The notes beneath the pieces were generated by a model. That model ran no database searches, was not told where the DNA came from, and saw nothing but the letters and a program-made list of their open reading frames with translations. DNA of 45,112 bases from Beijerinckiaceae bacterium. GTDB lineage: Bacteria; Bacteroidota; Bacteroidia; Chitinophagales; Chitinophagaceae. Position numbers and translations under genes: made by a program. The stretch covers positions 1-45,112 of the forward strand of contig CAJCIQ010000133.1 of NCBI GenBank assembly GCA_903970475.1, written 5' to 3'. Shown in pieces: positions 33,654 through 41,505 of the stretch (position 1 is the first letter of the stretch; every line of letters begins with the position of its first letter).

Positions 33654-34516
33654 TGGCAAGGAGGGAATCAAGCGGATTCAAGGGCAGGGTGACGCATGTT
33701 TACCTGCTGTTGTTTTATGCGCTGGCTGTATACCGTTGGTTTGGCGGGCTATGGATGTATCAGCTTCAACCCTTCTTATTTAAGACCCGCCAGGACATTT
33801 TTACATGGGTTTTCATGCAAACCAGGATACATCTTTGGCTGGTCGGGCCATCGGCTTTCTGGCATTGGGTATTGTTTGATGCGTTGTTTTACTCGGCTCC
33901 ATTGGTATACTATCTGTTGGCCCGTCGGGCTGAATACGGTGTGGCGGGCAGCGCGCAACGCTGGGCTATTGTTGGGGCGATTTATTTGCTGGTTGTTCAG
34001 TGGACGTATATTCAATGCTATACCCTGTTTGGTGTTCCTTCCATCGAAGGGTTTGTTGGATATATGCTTTTCCCGATACTTTTTCTGGGTTTGAAGGAGT
34101 CCACCTTTACTTACTTATGGGAGGCGTTGCGGTATTTTTTCTTGTTTTTCTTTGCCAGTGCCGGGTGCTGGAAGATTGTTCAGGGTGGCGTTTTTAACCT
34201 CCATCAAATGAGTGCCATTTTGCGAAACCAGCATTTGGATCTACTGACCATACACGCTGGGGGAACTTATGAACATTTTATTGGATGGCTGATTATTCAT
34301 CCGGTAATTTCCTATGGATTATATCTCTGCGGCACCCTGGCAGAGCTGTCTTTTTTAGTGGGATTTTTTACCCGGAAATGGGATAGGGTGCTGGGTTTAA
34401 CCTTTATTGTTTTCCTCGTCTTAGATAAGTTCCTGATGGGGATCGATTATATGGATAGTTTGCTGTTGGGACTGACCTTGTTTATCCCAGGTAGGAGGTT
34501 ACGTAAGGGTCCATGA
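33650..34516 (+). CDS. Multi-pass membrane protein, possibly HTTM/DoxX-like
   Basis: 288 residues with about seven hydrophobic helices and many aromatic residues. Segments such as YFFLFFFASAGCWKIVQGG and CGTLAELSFLVGFFTRKWDR are reminiscent of HTTM or DoxX-type membrane proteins, but I cannot assign the family. The start overlaps the stop of the upstream gene (ATGA). The 3' end overlaps the convergent DUF695-like gene by 35 bases. Confidence 0.75.
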   Translation: MMARRESSGFKGRVTHVYLLLFYALAVYRWFGGLWMYQLQPFLFKTRQDIFTWVFMQTRIHLWLVGPSAFWHWVLFDALFYSAPLVYYLLARRAEYGVAGSAQRWAIVGAIYLLVVQWTYIQCYTLFGVPSIEGFVGYMLFPILFLGLKESTFTYLWEALRYFFLFFFASAGCWKIVQGGVFNLHQMSAILRNQHLDLLTIHAGGTYEHFIGWLIIHPVISYGLYLCGTLAELSFLVGFFTRKWDRVLGLTFIVFLVLDKFLMGIDYMDSLLLGLTLFIPGRRLRKGP

Positions 34517-35576
34517 TGCGCCAGTACTTATCCTTGAAAATATCATAGGTGATCGTATATGGGCTTTGACCTTCCTTAATCAAAGCCGCTGCGCTTTTAG
34601 AGGTTTGCCGGTAATCGGCGCAAGCGTAATAAAAGACCCTGCTGTTGTTATAGGTTCTCCTGCCCAGGTAGAGTACATTTCTTTGCTCGGTAAGGCTTTG
34701 GGTGAATTGATCTTGAAATAGCTCCAGCCATTCGCTGGTTCCGCGATCCGGCATACCCTTCACGCCATGAGGATAGGCAATATTAACGGACAGCATCCAG
34801 GGATGGGAGGCTTTGGCATCCCATGACAGCAAATCCTGTTTGATGATGGCAATCAAGGGCAACCCTTTTGAATCCTGGCTCTCGAATATGCTATAGTCTT
34901 CTTCCCCGGTTTGATAGAAACGCTCTTTGTATTTTTCTACAAATTCTTTTTCCTTCCAGGTCAGGAAGGATCCTAATTTTTCAATGGGAATGGGCCCGAG
35001 GACTTCTGTTGTTAGGGGAGCTATGTCTATGCTATCGATGAGGGTGGCTGCACTTAATTCGCCCAAGGCATTTTCGAGATAAATCATGGTACCCTGATAA
35101 ATCAGTTCTTTATGGGTTTCCGAATAGTCGCTGTAGTGCAGGGTGAGGTTGATTTCGTCGGGTCTTAGGGGATCATCTTCGCAAGTAAAACTGATTTTAT
35201 CCTGGTTAAAGCAATAGCCATCCATTTCAATGCTGATGGTAGGACCGGTGGGTGGCGCCAGAGCGGTAAATTTCCAATGGGGTAGGGAGGGTGCTTCGGC
35301 TACCAGTTCCTCTGCAAATACAAAAGATTTAATCTGGCCTTCCACGGTAATAATGAGCTCCGCGGTATCCGGGTCCACCATGCCTGCCTGGCAAAAAAAT
35401 TGCTCGTTGAGTGCCTGAAGTTTGGGTAAAAGGAGGTTAAAAAAATCCTTGTCCAGGTTCTTCTCTTTTTTCACTGCCCGGAATAACTGATGATGGTTTA
35501 AGGTAAACCATTTCCAGAAGGAGGGCACATCATCGATGGGCAAGGTTGGCGAAAACAGCTTTTTCCACAAATGCAT
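34482..35576 (-). CDS. DUF695-like domain protein
   Basis: 364 residues from the ATG at 35576. A TTG at 35597 would add seven residues. It has no signal peptide or membrane helix, so it is cytoplasmic. The C-terminal part (about 225-364, with the GMPD motif, RVFYYACADYRQT and DIFKDKYWRIMDPYV) resembles DUF695. The N-terminal half (FWKWFTLNHHQLFRAVKK) is a helix-rich region often seen in the same proteins. Function unknown. It converges on and overlaps the membrane protein gene upstream in the window. Confidence 0.75.
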   Translation of the reverse strand: MHLWKKLFSPTLPIDDVPSFWKWFTLNHHQLFRAVKKEKNLDKDFFNLLLPKLQALNEQFFCQAGMVDPDTAELIITVEGQIKSFVFAEELVAEAPSLPHWKFTALAPPTGPTISIEMDGYCFNQDKISFTCEDDPLRPDEINLTLHYSDYSETHKELIYQGTMIYLENALGELSAATLIDSIDIAPLTTEVLGPIPIEKLGSFLTWKEKEFVEKYKERFYQTGEEDYSIFESQDSKGLPLIAIIKQDLLSWDAKASHPWMLSVNIAYPHGVKGMPDRGTSEWLELFQDQFTQSLTEQRNVLYLGRRTYNNSRVFYYACADYRQTSKSAAALIKEGQSPYTITYDIFKDKYWRIMDPYVTSYLG

Positions 35577-35612
35577 AAAGGCGGTAAAATTAGCCAATCC
35601 TACTTACCTGGC

Positions 35613-36131
35613 CTACCTGGGATGGGAAATCCTTTTTATTAATCTATACACGATACCCAGAGGGATCAAACCAATGGCTCCAAATGAACAATCAATCAGT
35701 CTCCAATAAATGGGAATGCCCCTTATTTCCCCTGCAATAAAGGCAAGCGGGAAGATGAGCACACAGGCGATCATCCCGAATTGAATTACCCAAATGTTCC
35801 TTATCGGGTCTTTCAATGGCCCAATAAAGGCAATAGCAATGACTAAGTGGGCAAAGGCTAGCCAGTCATATCCGTAAGCTAAAAAGGGATAATGTAGATT
35901 GATGTCTGTTAGGGCGGCGTATACCCTGACAATCCACCCGTACAAGTCCCCGTCTTTGGCCAGGGGCCAGTGTTGCCATAGCCAGCCCAACGCTGTTTGC
36001 AGGGGGAAGGCGGTAAGGCCACTGAGGGCCAGGCAAGTGATGAACAGGACGATCCAAAGGCGGATTTTGCGAAGGAGGTTTTTGGGGACGGCCCCAGCTA
36101 GTTGACTAATGGTGGGGTATGATTCTGTCAT
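35613..36131 (-). CDS. Hypothetical four-helix membrane protein
   Basis: 172 residues from the ATG at 36131. An upstream start at 36179 would add 16 residues with little support. Four hydrophobic helices are visible (about 23-45, 85-105, 112-132, 142-162). No domain is recognised. It precedes the DUF695-like gene on the same strand by 36 bases and may be cotranscribed. Confidence 0.7.
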   Translation of the reverse strand: MTESYPTISQLAGAVPKNLLRKIRLWIVLFITCLALSGLTAFPLQTALGWLWQHWPLAKDGDLYGWIVRVYAALTDINLHYPFLAYGYDWLAFAHLVIAIAFIGPLKDPIRNIWVIQFGMIACVLIFPLAFIAGEIRGIPIYWRLIDCSFGAIGLIPLGIVYRLIKRISHPR

Positions 36132-36248
36132 AAAAAGCACTTTGAAATACAAAGTAAGTGAATATTTCCATCTGATCACAGGATAGGGCCGGATGGTTCA
36201 ATAAAAAAACATCTTTAAGTTGCCCGTTACACCTTAATCTGATTTTAC

Positions 36249-37922
36249 ATGGGAAGACTTCAGCTATGCGTGCTATTTATGTTGATGCTTATGTGGGGGA
36301 CTTCCCCGGCGGCGCTGGCGGGTGTGGTGGATCTTGTTGCCGACACTGCTCACAAACCTGGTCCCAGGATCGTGAACATTGTCAACTTCATACGCCTGCT
36401 GGAACCCAGGGATTCCACCGTTACGGAAGAGGTGCTTTATAGGACAGTGTGGGAACAGATTCAGCTGATGCAGGAAAACAGATTGGGTGGAACCTTCCTG
36501 CTACAGTACGATGCGCTAATGGATCCACGATATCAGCAATTATTGAAAAGCTTGCCCGATAGCCTTTTTGAGGTTGGCGCCTGGTGGGAGATTCCCCAGC
36601 CTTTGGTAGAAAAGGCGGGACTCCACTGGAGAGGGCGCTATCCCTGGGATTGGGATGCGGATGTGGATTTTTCTTCCGGGTATGCGCCGGCTGAAAGGGA
36701 GCAATTGGTGGATACCTACATGAGGGACTTTAAACGCATTTTCGGACATTACCCGAAGTCGGTAGGTTCCTGGTTTATTGATGCCTATACGCTGAACTAT
36801 ATGTACAAGAAGTATGGTATAGTGGCTTCCTGTAATTGTAAGGACCAAATCGGTACTGATGGTTATACCCTATGGGGAGGGTATTGGAACCAGGCCTATT
36901 ATCCCAGCCAAACGGATGCCTATATGCCGGCTCAGGATGAGCAACACCAAATCCCTGTTCCCATTTTCCGGATGTTGGGCAGTGACCCCATTCGTCAATA
37001 TGACAGCGGCCTGGGTTCTAATGGTCAGGGAGTAGTGACCCTGGAACCGGTTTATCCTTTTGGGGGCGGGGACGCTACCTGGATAGCGTGGTATTTCCAG
37101 CAATTTGTACAGGGCGCTTGTATGGGTTTTAACTATGTTCAGGCTGGGCAGGAGAACGCTTTCACCTGGAAAGAAATGGCAAAGGGATTGGAGATGCAGT
37201 TTCCTCTGATTGCCAAGCTCAGGGATCAGGGGCTGGTCAAGGTAGAAACATTAGGTGCTTCTGGCAAGTGGTTTAAACATCAGTACAAGGTCACGCCTTC
37301 GACATCCGTTTCCTTCCTGGAAGACATGGCGGGGCAACACAAAAAAACGGTATGGTTCGATAGCCGGTATTTCCGGTTGAATCTCTTATGGGATAGCGGC
37401 AGCTTAAGGATTAGGGATATACATGTTTTTGACCAACACCTCAGCGACAACGTGAAAAAAGAAGATGGGGCGTATCCTTTATTTGCGCTGCCTTTTGTGG
37501 ATGGGTTTGTCTGGAGCGATCGCTCTAAAGTCGCAGGTCTAAGGTTTAAGGTAAATGATGGCAGGGGGGAAGTGGATATGAGAGGGGGCCAACCCTATGT
37601 TGCCGATTCCGTGCCGGGCCATTTGCTGATTTCCTGGCCCCTGGAAGGGTATACTGCTGTGTTACATATGGACATTACCGAAATGGAAATCCAAATTCAT
37701 ATGTCCGGGGATGCGCCTTCCTCCTGGTCATTGAATCTTTCGACTGCTTCAGGAGCTGTGTTGCCTTTTCAAGCTATTGCCCCGCACCGCGTTACTTGTC
37801 GCTACAGAGGGACCGATTATTCAGTGAATGCTGTTAAAGGGCTTTTCGAAAAAGGGAAGGAAGACGTGTTCCTTATACATCCGGAAGGTCCGCGCATCAT
37901 CTTAACTTTTGGGAATGGTTGA
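36249..37922 (+). CDS. Secreted DUF3863-like putative carbohydrate-active protein
   Basis: 557 residues with a signal peptide (MGRLQLCVLFMLMLMWGTSPAALA). The N-terminal 350 residues look like a (beta/alpha) barrel related to deacetylases or glycoside hydrolases: VNFIRLLEPRDS, TFLLQYDAL, WRGRYPWDWDADVDF, and SCNCKDQIGTDGYTLWGGYWNQ. The C-terminal 200 residues are beta-rich. From memory this fits DUF3863/DUF3864 proteins of Bacteroidota, whose activity is not established. The family name needs a profile search. It is monocistronic in this view. Confidence 0.7.
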   Translation: MGRLQLCVLFMLMLMWGTSPAALAGVVDLVADTAHKPGPRIVNIVNFIRLLEPRDSTVTEEVLYRTVWEQIQLMQENRLGGTFLLQYDALMDPRYQQLLKSLPDSLFEVGAWWEIPQPLVEKAGLHWRGRYPWDWDADVDFSSGYAPAEREQLVDTYMRDFKRIFGHYPKSVGSWFIDAYTLNYMYKKYGIVASCNCKDQIGTDGYTLWGGYWNQAYYPSQTDAYMPAQDEQHQIPVPIFRMLGSDPIRQYDSGLGSNGQGVVTLEPVYPFGGGDATWIAWYFQQFVQGACMGFNYVQAGQENAFTWKEMAKGLEMQFPLIAKLRDQGLVKVETLGASGKWFKHQYKVTPSTSVSFLEDMAGQHKKTVWFDSRYFRLNLLWDSGSLRIRDIHVFDQHLSDNVKKEDGAYPLFALPFVDGFVWSDRSKVAGLRFKVNDGRGEVDMRGGQPYVADSVPGHLLISWPLEGYTAVLHMDITEMEIQIHMSGDAPSSWSLNLSTASGAVLPFQAIAPHRVTCRYRGTDYSVNAVKGLFEKGKEDVFLIHPEGPRIILTFGNG

Positions 37923-38053
37923 AAAAAACCTTGTCCAGTACTTTTAGGTCGGTATGGTGCTTAACCTGGGTATATTGTGTTTTTTTACCAATCATAAACC
38001 CGGATTTCTAAAATTTACTTTATTTTGTAACCGCAAGAAATCCAATTTCCTAG

Positions 38054-38072
38054 CCCTAGATACCTCCTAGGG
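38054..38072 (+). promoter_or_regulatory. Palindrome in the MBOAT gene leader
   Basis: CCCTAG, a 7-base gap, CTAGGG, ending 15 bases before the ATG. It may be an operator or a messenger hairpin. Short, so uncertain. Confidence 0.3.
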
Positions 38073-38087
38073 AAACTATTTAACCAT

Positions 38088-39524
38088 ATGCTGTTCAACT
38101 CTATTGAGTTTATTGTTTTTTTTATTGTCGTTACCAGCCTATTCTATTTGCTGCCTCATAGGGTGAGATGGGTCATGCTGCTACTGGCTTCCTGTTTCTT
38201 TTACATGTTTTTCAAACCGGAGTATATACTGATTCTCCTGTTCACCATTATCGTCGATTATTATGCCGGTATATTACTGGAGACTACCCAGAATCCACGT
38301 TTGAAAAAACAGTCCCTTTTGATGAGCCTGGTTGCCAACATTGGGGTGCTGGCTGTGTTTAAGTACTATAATTTCATTAACGACAACATTACCGGCCTTT
38401 GCTCCCTGTTTGGGGCGACCAACCATATACCTTATCTCCGGATGCTCCTGCCCATAGGGCTATCCTTTCACACCTTTCAGGCGATGAGCTATACCCTGGA
38501 AGTATATAGGGGCCATCATAAAGCAGAGCGCCACTTTGGAATATATGCCTTGTATGTCATGTTCTATCCCCAATTGGTAGCAGGACCAATAGAACGCCCC
38601 CAAAATATATTGTATCAGTTCCATGAGAAGAAGGTTTTCAATCGGGATAATTTGGTAGCTGGATTGAAGTTGATGTTGTTTGGCTTTTTTAAAAAGATTG
38701 TGATCGCTGATCGGCTGTCCAACTATGTCAACCTGGTATATAAGGACCCTGGACATTATCATGGATTCCAGCTTCTGACTGCCATGTTCTTCTTTGCCTT
38801 CCAGATCTATTGTGATTTTTCAGGGTATACGGACATTGCCCTGGGGGCTGCCAAATGCATGGGCTTTACCCTGATGAAAAACTTTAATTACCCTTTCCTG
38901 AGCATTAACGTTACCGATTTTTGGCGACGCTGGCATATTTCCCTTTCTACCTGGTTCAATGATTATCTATTCACTCCCATAGTGGTGGCCAGAAGGAACT
39001 GGGGAAAATTTGCCGTTGTTTTTGCCATATTCATCACGTTTGCCATCAGTGGCCTTTGGCATGGAGCTGCCTGGACCTATGTGGTGTTTGGGCTACTCAA
39101 CGGGCTGGCCATGATTTATGAGTTTCTGACCAAAAAGACCAGAAAGAACCTCTCCAAAAAGATACCGGCATTGATCTATACCAGGTGCAGTATCCTGCTT
39201 ACTTTTATGTTTGCCTGTGTTACCTGGGTGTTTTTCAGGGCTCAGTCGATGGGGGATGCCTTTACGGTCTTTAGGAACATCCCTGTAAACCTGGGAGGTA
39301 CCTGGCAAGTCTTTTATGAAAAAGCAAACTATTTCGCCCTTATTCCGGCATTCATCGGCATAGAATGGATTTGGAGAAATAAAGTAAAAGTCAGAGAGGC
39401 AGTTATCGCTCTTGTCCCCCGATTCTATACTACTTTGGGCATGACTTACTATTCAGTGCTTCTTTGGGGGATTATTGTGTGGGGAGAATTTGGAAACAAA
39501 ACCTTCATCTATTTTCAATTCTAA
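38088..39524 (+). CDS. MBOAT family O-acyltransferase (AlgI-like)
   Basis: 478 residues with about 11 membrane helices. It carries the MBOAT catalytic region FWRRWHISLSTWFNDY with His283, the second conserved histidine in ISGLWHGAAW (His325), and the early motif YPQLVAGPIERPQNIL (about 160-175). AlgI-type proteins move acyl groups across the inner membrane and onto exported polysaccharides or other acceptors. The gene next to it encodes an SGNH hydrolase-like protein only 3 bases later, which is the usual partner that completes O-acetylation. The acceptor glycan is unknown. Confidence 0.94.
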   Translation: MLFNSIEFIVFFIVVTSLFYLLPHRVRWVMLLLASCFFYMFFKPEYILILLFTIIVDYYAGILLETTQNPRLKKQSLLMSLVANIGVLAVFKYYNFINDNITGLCSLFGATNHIPYLRMLLPIGLSFHTFQAMSYTLEVYRGHHKAERHFGIYALYVMFYPQLVAGPIERPQNILYQFHEKKVFNRDNLVAGLKLMLFGFFKKIVIADRLSNYVNLVYKDPGHYHGFQLLTAMFFFAFQIYCDFSGYTDIALGAAKCMGFTLMKNFNYPFLSINVTDFWRRWHISLSTWFNDYLFTPIVVARRNWGKFAVVFAIFITFAISGLWHGAAWTYVVFGLLNGLAMIYEFLTKKTRKNLSKKIPALIYTRCSILLTFMFACVTWVFFRAQSMGDAFTVFRNIPVNLGGTWQVFYEKANYFALIPAFIGIEWIWRNKVKVREAVIALVPRFYTTLGMTYYSVLLWGIIVWGEFGNKTFIYFQF

Positions 39525-39527
39525 GCG

Positions 39528-40511
39528 ATGAAAATATTAAAAGCACTGGGTTTTGTTGCCGTATTTCTTTTGGTAGGAGAAATCATCATAAGGATGGATG
39601 ATGCTTTTCGTCCTTTTGAGGATGACCAGCATGGGGCCGTCCCTATAGCCGTTAACAATACTTATGAATGGCAATTATTGAAAGGTAATAAGGTGCCCCA
39701 GGATGATAGCACCTTGAGGGTACTGGTGCTGGGCGATTCCTATATTCATGGAGTGGGTCTGGATCCCAGCTTGGCTTTGCCTCAACTCCTTAAAACTAAA
39801 TTGAGGGATACTTCGGGGAAGTATAAACGCTACTTGGTATTAGACGCGACTATGCCTGCCAACAATGCCTTGGACAATTACCGGATGTACCAGGCGGTGG
39901 ATAAAAGATTCAAGCCCCAGTTGGTCGTGCTGGCCTATAACCTCAATGACGTCATGGACAACCTGGATGAGGATACTTCAAAAGGGGTTTCCATTGCTGA
40001 AGTAATTAAGGAGCATCCTGGAGTCACGAATCTAAGGACTACATTAAATAGTCTGCTGATTCATTCGCATCTGATCTACTTTGCGGTTCACCAGATTAAA
40101 CTAGAGGCTAAACTGGCTGGATTTCTCTTGCCGGGAAGTGATTTGGATATCCAGATGAAGTCCTATACGCAGCACCAAACCAACTGGATTAAAACCCAGA
40201 AAATCATGGCCAAACTTATGGACTCCACCACGGAAAGGAAAGAAGCGTTCCTGGTTATGATGGTGCCCATTTACAACCTGCTAAAAAATCCTGCATTGTT
40301 CAGGGCTACAGATAGTACGATCTACCACTTCTTTGCTGATGCTCGCCGCTCCAATATGGTTGTCTGGAATACGCGCTCCTTCTTTACGGGTATGCAGCCT
40401 TCAACGCTTTGCCTGAATAAATATGAGGAGCACCCCAGTGCCAAAGTGCATGAGATGGAGGCGGATTCGGTGCGGAAGTTTATTTCTGAGAAATTCCTGG
40501 AGGGAAGGTAG
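39528..40511 (+). CDS. SGNH/GDSL-type hydrolase, partner of the MBOAT protein
   Basis: 327 residues with an N-terminal membrane anchor or signal (about 5-21). The SGNH motifs are VLVLGDSYIHGVG with nucleophile Ser71, the block II Gly region, YNLNDVMDN near residue 145, and a C-terminal His region near 302-309 (EEHPSAKVH). By analogy with AlgJ/AlgX-like proteins it would act in the periplasm, transferring or removing acyl groups on a polysaccharide supplied by the MBOAT enzyme. Paired tightly with it (3-base gap). Confidence 0.85.
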   Translation: MKILKALGFVAVFLLVGEIIIRMDDAFRPFEDDQHGAVPIAVNNTYEWQLLKGNKVPQDDSTLRVLVLGDSYIHGVGLDPSLALPQLLKTKLRDTSGKYKRYLVLDATMPANNALDNYRMYQAVDKRFKPQLVVLAYNLNDVMDNLDEDTSKGVSIAEVIKEHPGVTNLRTTLNSLLIHSHLIYFAVHQIKLEAKLAGFLLPGSDLDIQMKSYTQHQTNWIKTQKIMAKLMDSTTERKEAFLVMMVPIYNLLKNPALFRATDSTIYHFFADARRSNMVVWNTRSFFTGMQPSTLCLNKYEEHPSAKVHEMEADSVRKFISEKFLEGR

Positions 40512-40611
40512 GGGTGGACAATGGGTGGGATGCGTTCGATCGGCCCTGACCAATCCGGCCAAGCGTTTAAGGACGGAATAGGAATGTCCAAAGGATTCCT
40601 TAATATTAGGG

Positions 40612-41187
40612 ATGAAAAAGTGGATTGTACTGGCCTTGTATGCACTTCTATCCGGAGCTCCCCGGGTATGTGGTCAAAATCGACCTGTCCTGGCCCAGGC
40701 ACATAAGGCCACAACTCCAACGGATTCCTCTGCGTTTATACCGAATTTTTCCATTGACCTCTATAAGGGAAATAAACATATGACCAAGGCGGATCTGAAT
40801 CCGCAAAAGCCGCTGATGATCATATATTATTCTCCCACCTGCGAACATTGCCGGCAATTGGGAGATTCATTGGTGGCTAATCTCCACCTATTTAAGGAGG
40901 TGCAAGTGGTTATGGTCACCTTCAGGCCTAGCCAGGAAGTGGGTGAATATATCAGATTGTGCCACCTGGAGGGGGCTCCGTTTTTCATTGGGACGGAAGG
41001 ATTGACATTCCTGGTGGCAAAACATTATGGAGTGCAAACATTCCCTTTTATTGCTGTATACAACAAGCATCAAAGATTAACCGCTATATTCCGAAGCCCC
41101 CCCATGATGAAAGTGCTTCATCACGCGCTCTTTTCCGAAAGACCTATACCGGTTCCCGTCCAGCCTCAACCCGAAGAGGTATACTAG
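40612..41187 (+). CDS. Secreted thioredoxin-like protein, copy 2
   Basis: 191 residues, paralog of the protein at 16909. It has a signal peptide (MKKWIVLALYALLSGAPRVCGQ), a CEHC redox pair at Cys77 and Cys80, and the same FPFIAVYNKH region. The bases before the two start codons are also similar (GATTCCTTAATATT here), evidence of segmental duplication. It follows the SGNH gene after 100 bases that show no other gene. It may serve disulfide handling in the periplasm. Confidence 0.88.
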   Translation: MKKWIVLALYALLSGAPRVCGQNRPVLAQAHKATTPTDSSAFIPNFSIDLYKGNKHMTKADLNPQKPLMIIYYSPTCEHCRQLGDSLVANLHLFKEVQVVMVTFRPSQEVGEYIRLCHLEGAPFFIGTEGLTFLVAKHYGVQTFPFIAVYNKHQRLTAIFRSPPMMKVLHHALFSERPIPVPVQPQPEEVY

Positions 41188-41505
41188 TTCCGAAAATTTC
41201 GTAAATGGCCGATTGGTCTATTGTGATGATTTTTCTGTTAAAATAAGAATAAATGTAAACGTTTGCACTCCTTCCTAGTGGTACTACAAACGCTCCAGTT
41301 TTATACAGATTTTAATAGGTTTCGGTTTTTTCCAGTACTTCATTTCTACATCACGTGTTTTATAAAATATTATTAATCAATTAGATATATATTAATAAAA
41401 TATAGCATTAAATAAGTGTTAAAATTGTATTATAACATTTGATTAACAAATGCTTACTTGGGCGCGATAATTTAGTATTCCTCACTACTTAAACGATTGT
41501 CCCAA
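41188..41505. other. AT-rich leader and control region of the SusC gene
   Basis: 318 bases with strong A and T bias in the last 150. It contains the LacI-type operator at 41254-41267. TAGGTTTC at 41316-41323 and TAATTTAG at 41468-41475 are near matches to the -7 consensus but lack a TTG at the right spacing. No RNA gene seen. Confidence 0.5.
41254..41267 (+). promoter_or_regulatory. LacI-type operator upstream of the SusC gene
   Basis: TGTAAACGTTTGCA fully fits the LacI/GalR/CcpA-type operator pattern TGnAAnCGnTTnCA and is a palindrome except for one pair. It lies about 240 bases before the SusC ATG. AAACGTTTGCA is shared with the site before the GH92 gene (5766-5779). Confidence 0.6.

Noticed and set aside
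36540-36848. 102-codon minus-strand frame in the DUF3863-like gene
   Set aside because: Antisense shadow of a well-supported coding sequence.
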